NCBI GenBank assembly: GCA_963575745.1
Contig: CAUYUJ010020549.1
Location: 679,222 to 743,221 of the forward strand
From: Prorocentrum cordatum
Taxonomy: Eukaryota; Sar; Dinophyceae; Prorocentrales; Prorocentraceae
Direction of reading: 5' to 3'
DNA length: 64,000 nucleotides
Position numbers and translations under genes: made by a program. Positions 11,980 to 22,079 of the stretch are shown here, piece by piece. A model generated the notes under the pieces. The model was not told where the DNA came from and did no database searches. It saw only the letters and a program-made list of their open reading frames with translations. The stretch's first letter is position 1. Each line of letters starts with the position of its first letter.

Positions 11980-12939
11980 GAGCATCGATTCCCAAGGACG
12001 ACCTCGAACGACGGAGGAGGACTTCCTCGGATCGCAGGGCAATGGTTGCACCGGGCAAGCTTTGCTAGGGAGATTGCTCCTACGGTGGATGGAATTCTGT
12101 CATCACGAGGCAGTGAGGTCGCCTCGCAGGGTGCCAACGTCTTGGCGCATGGGGCCGACCTGTAGGCAAACCGCTACGATGAAAACACGAAAGAACCGAT
12201 CGGAGTCGTTGATGTACAATCTGACGGTCCAGAGAATGATGAGGTGGCAGATAATTGCGCCGCTGACGCCAGACCTGCCCATTCTAAGCCGCTCGAGGCG
12301 AACTGCCTTTGTGCCCCAGCACCTTACTTTGCTTTGGGGCATGAGTACCGAATGGCTGCTGATGTTTCTTTTTTTCCACCTATGTTTCCCTCCGTTGCCG
12401 CACTTGCAGCAGCAGCACCGCTTTCGATACCAACCCCGGTTGCGGCGACGCAAGGGGCAAGACGATGACGACGACGAAGACGACGACAACGACGACGACG
12501 AGGATTTCGAGGGCGAGGACCAGGACGACGGCGACGACCAAGCAGATAATCCGAACATCCACTCAGACCAGCCAGGTAGATCAGCCAAACCAGACCAGCC
12601 AGCCAGGTAGATTATCCAGACCAACCAAACCAGTCAGCCGGTCGGACCAACGAAGCACAGACCAGACTAAGCAGACCAACCTGCCCGCCTGCCCGGACCA
12701 AAAAAGACTAGCCAGACCAGCCAGCCCAATTAGCCAGGTAGACCAACTAGACCAGGCAGGCCAGCTTTCCGTTCAGACCAGGGAAGCCACGACCAGACTA
12801 AGCAGACCAACCTGCCCAGACCGAGCAGACCAGCCAGACCAGCCAGTTAGACCAGGCAGGTAGACAAACCGGACCATTTTAAGTCTTAAGCTTGATCTTA
12901 AGTCCCAAGCTTTAAGTACACACGGCGCACAGGGCCCAG
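11980..12939 (+). other. Low-complexity interval with one exon-like stretch
   Basis: At 12167-12468 a frame preceded by a good acceptor (gacctgtag, ending 12166) reads ANRYDENTKEPIGVVDVQSD and onward to a stop, with even amino-acid use. It may be an internal or terminal exon of an unrecognised gene. The remainder is GAC-rich (12465-12540) and a CCAGACCAGC-type repeat (12560-12870) related to the satellite at 17.9-19.3 kb. Confidence 0.3.
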
Positions 12940-13394
12940 GGGCCCAGGGCCGGAACCTCGACCACAAATGTGGGGACCGGGGCCCCGGCCCGCCTGTGGG
13001 AGGCTTAAAGTCGCCCCAGCAGGGAGCCCTCAGACAGCAATCTCGGCGGCCCCAAACGGTTTCGAGACACGCCCAAGACTCCGTCCAGGGGTCTTTGGCG
13101 ACGCACGATGTGTTTCAAAGTGCCCCGGAGGTCCGGAGGCCCCCAAGACGCCCCGAGAGGACTTTAAGATGCCGCCCAAGAGCGCCCCGAGAGGACAAAG
13201 TCGTTGATTCTCATTTGTTTTGTTCGATGTTTTTTTGCATTCTCGCTGTTTCGTGTTTCCGGCGCTAAAGCACCGCCCAAGAGGCCCCCCAAACCGCTAA
13301 CAGACGGCCCAAGAGGCCCCCAAGAGGGCCCCAAGACGGCCCAAGAGAGCTCCGAGAGGGCCCCAGAGCCGCCCAAGACGGCGCAAGAGGGTCC
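12940..13394. repeat. G+C-rich 'aagaggcccc' repeat, interrupted copy
   Basis: Matches 16880-17280 over its length (accacaaatgtg.ggaccgg; gacagcaatc.c.gcggcc; atgccgcccaagagcgcc; cattctcg.tgtttcgtgtt). It stops abruptly at 'ggcgcaagagggtcc', and the missing continuation is found at 15490 onward, so 13392-15489 is an insertion into this repeat. Confidence 0.85.
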
Positions 13395-13413
13395 GTAGCC
13401 ATCTTGGCTCAAG
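13392..13413 (+). other. Relict dinoflagellate spliced leader
   Basis: These 22 bases match the dinoflagellate trans-spliced leader at 21 of 22 positions; the only change is C for T at leader position 12. Genomic leader relics in front of ORFs are known in dinoflagellates as marks of mRNAs reverse-transcribed back into the genome. The leader's first base coincides with the point where the host repeat is interrupted. The following 5' untranslated stretch is 86 bases. Confidence 0.9.
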
Positions 13414-13499
13414 CCGCTTCGGCCCGGCAGCGACCCTCGGAGTCGCCAGCGTTCGAGAAGCTCGCCCAGAGGCAGCTTTGAAGTCTCCTCGCCGCCGCG

Positions 13500-13976
13500 A
13501 TGCACGGGGGCCGCGCCGCCGCCTGCCCCCTGCTGCTGCTGGCCACCGGGGCCGCCGGTGACGAGACGTGCGGCGCGGGCGAGTGTGGCGCCGACGAGGC
13601 CGCCTCCTTGGCGCGCAAGGCGGACGTCCACAAGCACGGACAGGGCGCAAACGCAACGGGCACGATATGCGACGCCATCGACGTGCCAGGCCCGATGGCA
13701 AAAGGGTGCAGCTGGATGAAGACTCCTCCCGGCGACGACTGCGCACAAGCCACCGAGGGGGCGTGCATGTGCCGGGACTACAACCTGTACAGGAACGGCT
13801 GCCCGATTTGTGAACCGAACCCGTGCACCAAGCGCTATTGCTTCGACATCGTTGACTTGCCGGGCAACAACTGCCAGTGGATGTGCAACAGCGGGGGCGA
13901 TTGCCAGCAGCAGACGCCCAGCGCTATCGACTGCCGCAATACTAACCAAGCAAATTGCCCGCACCCCTGCCGCTAG
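13500..13976 (+). CDS. Secreted cysteine-rich protein (retrogene)
   Basis: Intronless 158-codon ORF. Residues 1-20 form a signal peptide (Leu-rich core at 11-14, cleavage likely after A-A-G before DETC), so the product is probably exported or sent to the cell surface. The mature part has 17 cysteines. Two internal modules align, at residues 57-91 and 114-145: C, then VDxPG or IDVPG, then [GN]CxWM, then GxDC and Q. An N-glycosylation sequon (N-A-T) lies at 51-53. The start is chosen because it is the first ATG after the relict leader and gives the signal peptide. No named family is recognised; a disulphide-stabilised extracellular protein is inferred. The leader, lack of introns and target duplication indicate origin by retroposition. 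The frame is intact, so it may still be functional. A promoter cannot be identified. Confidence 0.75.
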   Translation: MHGGRAAACPLLLLATGAAGDETCGAGECGADEAASLARKADVHKHGQGANATGTICDAIDVPGPMAKGCSWMKTPPGDDCAQATEGACMCRDYNLYRNGCPICEPNPCTKRYCFDIVDLPGNNCQWMCNSGGDCQQQTPSAIDCRNTNQANCPHPCR

Positions 13977-14377
13977 GGCCGTCTTCTGTGAGGCGTTGGC
14001 CACCGATCCGATGATCTGCGTGCATGTAGGTTTGAAGAGCCGCTCCTTTGCTCTGGGTGACCCCCCTATTGCAGAGGCTTCTGTCGAGACCCTCGACCGC
14101 GGCGCAGCGTTCTTAGTTCGTTCCCTACGTGGCAAAGCGGTGCCGCGCGCGACGCGGTTTCGACAGCGTGGCTCGAGGTGCTGACCGTCGGTTGCGAAGT
14201 CGACTCATCATCGAGTGAAGCGCTCGTGCGATTTATATGCGCACGTGGAGCTGCCTACCAGTGAGCGCCAGCCATCCATTTGTAGGCAGGTCCTCTTTTG
14301 AGACGCGAGAAAGACAGCACTCAGGCGGGGGGGCCCCGCATCGCCGCATCGTTGCCTCCGCGCTCCATCGCGGGGAA
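13977..14377 (+). other. 3' region of the retrogene
   Basis: Unique sequence between the stop codon and composite copy C, presumed 3' untranslated region. No coding signal or clear polyadenylation signal; a GAAAA stretch immediately precedes copy C. Confidence 0.5.
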
Positions 14378-15487
14378 AACATGATGGACCCACGAACCCG
14401 GAAAGGGATATAGACATGTGCAGCATGGTCACGTTTTCACGATATCCAACTGGGCGACACCTCACGAAACATCCCACGAGACACCCCGCGAAACATCCTA
14501 GGAGACACCTCACGAAACAACCCACGAGACACCTCACGAAACATTCCACGAGACACCCCGTGAAACATTCCACGAGACACCCCACGAACAGGCAACCACT
14601 CAACCAGACACCCCACGAAACATTCCACGGGGGTGCGACTGGGTGTGGTCGTGCTGGGGCGTGGTCGTGCTGGAGTATGGTCGTGTTGGGGTGTGGTCGT
14701 GCTGGGGTGTGGTCGTGCTGGGGTGTGGTCTTGCTGGGGTGGGGTCGTGCTGGGGTGGGGTCCGGCTGGGGTGTGGTCGTGCTGGGGTGTGGTCGTGCTG
14801 GGGTGTGGTCGTGCTGGGGTGGGGTCGTGCTTGGGTGGGGTCGGGCTGGGGTGTGGTCGTTCTGGGGTGTGGTCGTGCTGGGGTGTGGTCGTGCTGGGGT
14901 GGGGTCGTGCTGGGTCGGGGTCGTGCTGGAGTGTGGTCGTGCTGGGGTGTGGTCGTGTTGGGGTGTGGTCGTGCTGGGGCGTGGTCGTGCTGGGGTGGGG
15001 TCGTGCTGGAGTGGGGTCGTGCTGGGGTGTGGTCGTGCTGGGGTGGTCCGAACCCTGTGACTTATCGATCGGGTCGTGCTGGGGTGTGGTCGTGCTGGTG
15101 CTGGGGTGTGGTCGTGCTGGGGTGTGGTCGTGCTGGGGTCCTGCTGGGGTGTGGTCGTGCTGGGGTGTCGTGCTAGGGGGTAGAAAAAACAAATTCTGAA
15201 AAACAAGCGTTTCGCTCGAGACATCCTCGACAAATTCTGAAAAACAAGCGTTTCGCTCGAGACATCCTCAAATTTTAATTCGCGGGCGCTCAAAAACAAG
15301 CGTTTCGCTCGAGACATCCTCAAATTTTAATTCGCGGGCTCGTTATTTATCAGGGAAAAATTCGCCGGCCTCCTTCGACCTCGTTATTTATCAGGGAAAA
15401 AATTCGCCGGCCTCCTTCAAGCAGGCACCGGGGGACAGGTTTACCTACTAAAAGAGAACCCTGGGCTTAAGCCCTTTCCGGGAAAAA
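14378..15487 (+). mobile_element. Composite minisatellite element, copy C
   Basis: Third copy, shorter. It has the leader, a diverged 24-bp array (14459-14628), a 16-bp minisatellite (14634-15180) and a tail with three AACAAGCGTTTCGCTCGAG units and two CGTTATTTATCAGG units. It lacks the 'cctcagaattcaggtcccc' segment that starts the tail of A and B. It forms the 3' part of the retro-insertion, and its terminal A run lies directly before the right target duplication. Confidence 0.75.
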
Positions 15488-15489
15488 GG

Positions 15490-17600
15490 GACAGCGCAAG
15501 AGGGCCCCAAGAGGGGCCCAAGAGAGGGAACGCGATCTGACAAATCAAGCTCACCGCCCCACGACGCCCCCGAGAGGCCTCGAGAGGTCCCCGGGAAGCC
15601 CCAAGAGCCCCCCAAGAGGCCCCCAGGAAGCCCCGAAGAGGCCCCACGAGATCTTTAAGAGGCCGCACGCTGCGTTTTAAATTGCCCCGGAGGCCCCCGA
15701 GATGCCCCAAGAGGCCTTTAGGATGCCGCCCAAGAGCGCCCCGAGAGGGCAAAATCGTTGATTATCATTGGTTTTTTCCATTTGTTTATTGCATTTCTTT
15801 TTTTCCTTTCTGCATTTTTTACATTTTTTGCATTATCGCTGTTTCGCGCTTCCGCGCTAAAGCACCGCCCAAGAGGCCCCCGAGAGGGCCCCGAGACGGC
15901 CCAAGAGAGCCCCGAGACGGCCCCGGAGCCGCCGAAGACGGCGCAAGAGGGCCCCAAGAAGGCCCCGTAAGGGGCTCAAGAGAGGGAGCGCGATATGAAA
16001 AATCAAGCTGTCCGCCCCACGGTGCCCCCAAGAGGCCCCAAGAGGCCCCCAGGAAGCCCCGAAGAGGCCCCAAGAGGCCCCCACGAGGCCGCGCGATGCG
16101 GTTTGAATTGCCCCGGAGGCCCCCAAGACGCCCCAAGCCTGCAAGATGCCGCCCAAGAGCGCCCCGAGAGGGCAAAATCGTTGATTATAACGTTTTTGTT
16201 GTATTCTCGCTGTTTCGTGTTTCCGGCGCTGAGGCACCGCCCAAGAGGCTCCCCAAACCGTTAACAGGCGGCCCAAGAGGGCCCCAAGACGGCCCAAGAG
16301 AGCCCCGAGACGGCCCCAGAGCCGCTCAAGACGGCGCAAGAGAGTCCCAAAGAGGCCCCGAGAGGGGCACAAGAGAGGGAACGCGATCTGAAAAATCAAG
16401 CTCTCCGCCCCGCGATGCCCCCAAGAGGCCTCAAGAGGTCCCTGGGGAGCCCCAAGAGCCCCCCAAGAGGCCCCGAGAGGCCCCCAAGAAGCCCAATAGA
16501 GGCCCCAAGAGGCCCCAAGACGGCACCCAAAAGGCTTCAAACCTTTTTCTAAGAGGCACCCGAAGACATGCCAAGAAAATCCCATGGCGACTTCAAGAAG
16601 CAGTCCTGGATGCTCCGAGGAAGCCCCAAGAGGTTCCCAAGAGAGCCCAAGAGGCCCCCAACAGGCCCCCAAGCTGACTCAAGCAGCATCCAGGAGGCCG
16701 GAAAGAGGTTCCCAAGAGCCCAGCGGTCCAGGCGGGGGCCGAACTAACATTTCTAGCCCTGGGCTCCCGGAAGCCCAGCAGGAAGCCCTAAGAGTTCGAC
16801 CGTCTAGCCTAGCTAGAACTTGAGCGCGCGCGCGATGGTTTTATTTTTATACATATAACGGCGCACCTGGCTCGGGGGCCGAGGGCCAGAACCTCGACCA
16901 CAAATGTGAGGACCGGGCCCCGGGCCCGCCTCTGGGAGGCCTGAAATCGCCCCGGGGAGCCTTCAGACAGCAATCCCAGCGGCCTCAGGCGGTCTCGAGA
17001 CACCCCCACGACGCCGCCCAGGGGTCTCCGGCGACGCACGACGCGTTTTAAACTGCCCCGGATGCCCCCAAGACGCCCCAAAATGCCTTTATTTAAGATG
17101 CCGCCCAAGAGCGCCCCGAGAGGGCAAAATCGTTGATTTCCCTGTTTTGTTTTAACAGTTTTTTTTTGCATTCTCGTTGTTTCGTGTTTCCGGCGCTAAG
17201 GCACCGCCCAAGAGGCCCCCACAACCGCTCGAGCCCCGAGACGGCTCCAGAGCCGCCCAAGACGGCGCAAGAGGGTCCCAAGAAGGCCCCAAGAGGGGCA
17301 CGAGAGAGGGAACGCGAACTGAAAAATCAAGCTCTCCGCCCCAAGACGCCCCCCTAGAGGCCCCCAAGAGGCCCCAAGATGCCCCCAGGAAACCCCCAAG
17401 AGGCCCCAAGAGGCTCCCAAGAGGCCCCAAGAGGCCCCCAAGAAGCCCAAAAGAGGCTCCAAGAGGCGCCAAGACAGCACCCAACAGGCTTCAAATCTCT
17501 TTCTAAGAGGCCTCCGAAGACATGCCAAGAAGGTCCCATGACGACTTCAAGAAGCAAACCAGGATTCTCCGAGGAGGCCCCAAGAAGCTAGCTAGAATTT
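15490..17600. repeat. Cluster of 'aagaggcccc' repeats, three further units
   Basis: Units recur near 15719, 16143 and 17096 (with the one at 13168). Each begins ATGCCGCCCAAGAGCGCC, continues into an AT-richer core ending 'ctcg.tgtttcg.g.ttccg.cgct', then a long purine-rich arm of AAGAGGCCCC words. Open frames of 200-330 codons on both strands follow the roughly 12-base periodicity and are judged spurious. Confidence 0.85.
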
Positions 17601-17859
17601 GAGCGCGCGCGAAGCGCGCGCGATGGTTCTAGTTTGCTACGCTGAAGGTTTGCGTCTTGCCGTGCGCTGGTCTGGTTGGTCTGGCTGGTCAGGTTGAGTC
17701 CTCGTTTTCGTAGCTTTCGTCGTCCTGGTTGTCATCTTTTTTTTTTCTCGTCGCGATCGTGATGATACTCGTCGTGCTCATCCGTGGTCTGCCTTCTGTC
17801 TGCCTCTTGTGTTTTGTCCCCTCTCCTTCTCGCAACCTCGTTGTGCATTCGGCTTGTGT

Positions 17860-19335
17860 TCGATCGGTTCCAGACTCAATTCGGACCAGCCCAGCCAGAC
17901 ATTGACCAGACCAACCAAATCAACCAGACCAGCCAGACCAGATGCAAACAAACATGCGACGCAACAGAACACACCGCAAACAATATTCACATCTTAAGCG
18001 AAAGCTGCAGCTCTAAGCTCAAACCAGACCCGCCAGACCAGAGGCCAAAAAACTGCCACGCAAAATAATTTGCAAATCGAAAGCAACTGCAATGCCAAAC
18101 AAACTTTTCGGTGGTCGTAGTGGTGGGCGCTGCCTCCCTGGACCTTCCCTAAACCACTCCCCCACGAATCCTAAGTTGAAGCTGAAGCACTAAACTCAAA
18201 CCAAACGAGCCAGACCCGCCAGACCAGATGCACAAAAACAAGTTGCAACGCAAAAGAAGTTGCAAAGTAACAAACAGCTGCAATTCACACAGAGAAGCTG
18301 TTTGTCGGTGGTCGTAGTGGTTGGCACTGCTTCCCTCGACCTGCCGTAAACCACCCTCGCCCGAAACACAAGCTAAAGCTTCAGCACTAAACTCGAAGCG
18401 CACAAATCAGACCAGCCAGACGAGATGCAAACACACTGCAAGGCAAACCAATTGCAAAGCAAACAAAACTGCACCGCGGAAGACACATCCTAAGCTAAAG
18501 CTTCAGCACTAAGCTCAAACCAGACCAACCGGACCAGCCAGACCATATGCAAAACAAATTGCAATGCACGAGCAATTGTTTTGTCGGTGGTCGTTGTGGT
18601 TGGCGCTGCATCCGTTGACGTCCCCTAAACCACTTTCGTCCGAGTCCTGAGCTAAGGCTGCAGGACTAAGCTCACACCAGACCAACCACACCCGCCAGAC
18701 CAGATGCAACACAAACTCCAATGCAAAATCACTGCAAACCAAAAGCAATTGCAATGCAACCAAACTGTGATACGATGGTCGTTAGTAGTGGTTGGCGCTG
18801 CCCTCCTGGACCTCCCCACTCGCCCAGATCCTAAGCTACGCTTCCGGCATCAAGTTTGAACCAGACCAACCAGACTAGCCAGACCAGATGCAACACACTT
18901 CGCAATGAAAAAACAAAGCAGCACAACAACCATTGTACTGCAAACGCATCTTTTTTGGTCGTAGTGGTTGGCGCTGCTTCCCTGGACCTCCCCTAAACCA
19001 CTCTCCCCCGAATCCGAAGCTAAAGCTTCAGCACGAAGCTCAAACCAGACCAACCAGACCAGAAAGACCAGATGCTACAACGCAAGCTGCAATGCAGAAC
19101 AACTGTTCCTAAGCGCGACACATGCAATGCAAAATGACTGTAGTCGGTGGTCGTAGTGGTTGACGTTGCCTCCCTAGAACTTCCCGCGCGCCCGAATCCG
19201 AGGCTAAGGCTTCAAGACTCAGCTCAAACCAGACTAACCAGGTCCCCTAAACCACTCTCGCCCAAATCCTAAGCTAAGGATTCAGGACAAAGCTTAGACC
19301 AGTCCAACCAGACCAGCCAGACCAGATCTGAAGCA
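17860..19335. repeat. ~184-bp degenerate satellite
   Basis: At least seven units, each with GTGGTTGGCGCTGC, CCTAAACCACTC, CTAAGCTAAAGCTTCAG and a run of CCAGACCAACC ending in GACCAGATGCAA. Clear unit ends lie at about 18217, 18698, 18882, 19066 and 19322; the 18698-18882-19066 spacing is 184 bases. Some units are deleted. Non-coding. Confidence 0.85.
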
Positions 19336-19427
19336 TCCAGCGGAAGCTTAAAGCTGAAGCTTCAAGCTTGCGCTTTGGAAGTTTGGCGTCCCGCCGTGCG
19401 CTACATGGCAATTCATACATACATATG

Positions 19428-19520
19428 CACGTATATATATATATATATATATATATAGATGTATGTACCCATATGTATGTATACATACACCTATATACGT
19501 ATATATATAATGTATGTATA
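19428..19520. repeat. (AT)n and ATGTATAC tract
   Basis: AT dinucleotide run with ATGT/ATAC variants. Confidence 0.95.
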
Positions 19521-19712
19521 ATGCGTATTCTGCAAGACCTTCAGTTGGCACAAGGTGACAGTGCCCCGAGGTCGGGTTGTTGTGTGTTGCCAGGTTATTC
19601 ATTTTTCCCGCTTCCTCGCCGTCCTTCGCCCTCCCGCTCCGCCTCTTTCCCCGTCGTTGTCGTTGTCATTGTTTTGCTCGCGCAAAAGGGGGGGGGAGGC
19701 TGCCTCGTGCAG

Positions 19713-19807
19713 GGCCCCAGCGGGCCGAAGAACGTGGTCGAGCCCACGCCGGTGGCCTCCACCGAGTTCGGCAAGCAGAAGGCCGCCCGCTCGCTTTGGC
19801 ATCCCAA
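19713..19807 (+). CDS. Exon-like fragment, unknown gene
   Basis: Preceded by a CTCGTGCAG acceptor and followed by AA-GTCGCG. The frame reads GPKNVVEPTPVASTEFGK and then QKAARSLWHP. The even composition contrasts with Pro/Arg/Ala-rich frames around it. No domain recognised; could be an internal exon of a long host gene. Confidence 0.3.
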
Positions 19808-20038
19808 GTCGCGCGCCTCCCTTTGCCTCCGCCGCCCTCGGTGCTGTCCTGGGAGATCCCCCCCCCTTGTCCCCTTTCTGAGTACTTTCCCTGCAGAGGC
19901 GGGGCCCAGGCCCCTCCCCGCCCCACCGCCCTCGCCGTAATCGGGCCTCCAGAGCTCCCCACAAGGGCCCACACCTTCCGAAAGCATCCATGCTTGATCT
20001 TCGAGAAGTAATAGCTCCGAGGCGGGAGTTTATACCGT

Positions 20039-20180
20039 AGCCCGTCGCATTTGAGGATAAGAGTGAGGGGGAGGGCGCGGATAGGTCGCGGGTGGGTCGC
20101 GGGTGGGTCGCGGATAGGTCGCGGGTGGGTCGCGGGTGGGTCGCGGGTGGGTCGCGGGGGAGGCGATGGCAACAACAACG
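20039..20180 (+). mobile_element. R-type terminus with GGGTCGCG array
   Basis: 20039-20077 matches the terminal motif at 6701-6738 (shared core GGATAAGAGTGAGGGGG). It is followed at once by a GGGTCGCG minisatellite and then a CAACAACAA trace at 20169-20178. This is a short version of the 6.7-8.0 kb arrangement. Confidence 0.55.
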
Positions 20181-20197
20181 ATCATTTTTTGATTGGT

Positions 20198-20840
20198 CGT
20201 TCCTACCTGCTCGCGTGTCATTCAGCATGTATACCATGAGCCCTCGATGACCCGCCTTTTTCGTCTTCGATCGTATTCCCCTGGAGGGATATCTTCCTTA
20301 CGTGCCACGTGCAGCTGGCGCGGCCCCTAAAACACGGGAGGGGAGGGAGAAGGCAGGAGACAAGGGGGAGGGAGAAGGATGGAGCACGAGAGAAATTAGC
20401 AGGAGGGAGATTCGGAGCACGAAAGCAAGCGGCTGAACCAGACGGGCGGGTCGGGCCAGCGGACCCCAACGGGCGGGACGGGCGGGCGGGCCCAGACGGC
20501 CGGGTCGAGCGGGCAGGTCGTTGAAGCGTGAGCCTTGCATGAGTCCCAAGGAAGTTTCGAGTGAAATCGCGATTCTTGAGTGAATCGTGAGGAATGCCAG
20601 GTCGAGAGCGCGATTCCCCAGTGCCGAGCGCCGTCTCAATGTATTGATAGGAGCTCCCACGCGAGAGCGCGATCCCTGCGTAAACTGTGAGGAAGTCCAG
20701 CGTGAGAGAGCCATTGAAGGAGCATGAAGAAGCATCAAACGGGAGCCATTGCTGTTGCAGCTCGGGGACCAGGGGCCCATTCTGGGGCTCAAGGTTTTCC
20801 CTTGTGGAAGCCAAGGTGCGAGCCCCAGAGGGAGCCTCGC
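20198..20840. repeat. Direct duplication, copy 1
   Basis: Shares ordered words with 20930-21835, same orientation: GCTCGCGTG.CA, GAGCCCTCG, CTTCGTCTTCGATCG, GAGGGAGAAGGATGGA, TTGAAGCGTGAG / CTGAAGCGTGAG, CACGCGAGAG.GCGAT, TGTGAGGAAGT. Non-coding. Confidence 0.8.
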
Positions 20841-20929
20841 ACTGCAAAAACACAAGGTGCACTGGAGGGGGATCAACAATAGTTATCCTTTCGAAATGAG
20901 ATTTCATATGAACACTCATTTCAAGACTG

Positions 20930-21372
20930 CTCGCCGCTATCAGCTCGCGTGCCACTCAGCTGTATATCCCGAGCCCTCGGTACCCGGCCTCTTCGTCTTC
21001 GATCGCACCCCCTTGTGGTATATATTCCTTACCAGTCACGCGCATTCAGCGTAGCTCCTAAAAAGCGGACGAGAAGATGGAAGGGGGAGGGAGAAGGATG
21101 GAACACGAGAGAATTTAGCAGCATGGGGGCTAGGAGCAGAAAGCACGTGGTAGCACCCGACGGGCAGAACGGGCGAGCAGACCCTAAAGGGCGGGTCGGA
21201 AACGTGGGCCCAGGCGGCAGGTCGAGCAGGCGGGTTGCTGAAGCGTGAGTCCTGCATGAATCGCGAGAGAGTCCCAATCGAAACCGAGATTCCTGAGTAT
21301 CCCGAGTAAATCGTGAGAGAAGCCAAATCGATGTTCTTGTGTGTGTGGTGTGTGTGTGTGTGTGTGCGCGCG

Positions 21373-21425
<53 letters not shown>

Positions 21426-21835
21426 GCGCGTGCGCGTGCGCGTGCGCGTGCGCGTGCGCGTGCGGTGTGTGTGTGTGTGTGTGAGGGGGGTGCGTGTGTA
21501 TGTGTGTGTGTGTGTGAGTGTGTGTGTGTGTGCGCGTGCGCGTGCGCGTGCGACTGTGTGTGCGCGTGCGCGTGCGCGTGCGCGTGCGCGTGCGCGTGCG
21601 CGTGCCGTGTGTGTGTGTGTGTGTGTGGTCTGTTTGGGGTTGTGTGTGCGTGTGTAAGTCGAGGACGCGGCGTCTGAATACACTGCGGGGATTTCCCACG
21701 CGAGAGTGCGATTTTGGAATACGTTGTGAGGAAGTATCAGCTAGGAGCCGCTGTTGTTGTAGATCGGTGCCCAACAACCCAGTGTGGTGACATGTCATTT
21801 TCCACGTTGTAAACAAGAAGGATGCGAGCCCCCGA
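20930..21835. repeat. Direct duplication, copy 2 with SSR expansion
   Basis: Second copy of the 20198-20840 block. It is enlarged by the compound microsatellite at 21336-21650, which sits where copy 1 has a few bases, so the array arose after duplication or was lost from copy 1. Confidence 0.8.
21336..21650. repeat. Compound (TG)n / (CGCGTC)n / (GCGTGC)n microsatellite
   Basis: Alternating purine-pyrimidine tract. TG and CG steps over about 300 bases make it a textbook candidate for left-handed Z-DNA. Confidence 0.95.
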
Positions 21836-21964
21836 GTCTTCAACTGAAAAATGCGATGGTCACCGGGTTATACCTATACGACCGCCCTGCGGGCGATAAG
21901 GAGATTGGGGGGGATTGAGATGAAATGCCCACCCTGACTGACCTCCAGCCTGTCACCTTGATCT

Positions 21965-22045
21965 CATCTCTCTCTTTCTCTATGTCTCTCTCTCTCTGTC
22001 TCTCTCTCTGTCTTTCTCTCTCCCTCTCTCGCCCTCTCGGGGTGT
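21965..22045. repeat. (TC)n microsatellite
   Basis: TC run with CCTC and CTT interruptions. Confidence 0.9.
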
Positions 22046-22079
22046 GCCCTCTCGGGATGTGCCCTCCCAGTCTGCCGCG

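Larger units (their letters stand above)
13377..15507 (+). mobile_element. Retro-insertion with target-site duplication
   Basis: GACGGCGCAAGAGGGTCC at 13377-13394 and GACAGCGCAAGAGGGCCC at 15490-15507 flank the segment and match at 16 of 18 positions. Joining the two flanks restores the order seen in the intact relatives near 15940, 16330 and 17265. The inserted segment begins at the relict spliced leader, contains the cysteine-rich ORF and composite copy C, and ends in a short A run (15483-15487). Leader-to-A-run content bounded by a duplication is what LINE-type retroposition of a processed mRNA would leave. Whether copy C arrived with the mRNA or later at its 3' edge is not settled. Confidence 0.75.

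Noticed and set aside
15682-16677. 331-codon plus frame and 271-codon minus frame
   Set aside because: Follow the AAGAGGCCCC periodic repeat and cross unit boundaries; no domain.
20035-20057. CCGTAGCCCGTCGCATTTGA considered as a second relict spliced leader
   Set aside because: Matches the leader only over its first eight bases; instead it aligns with the R-type terminal motif at 6701 and 50408.
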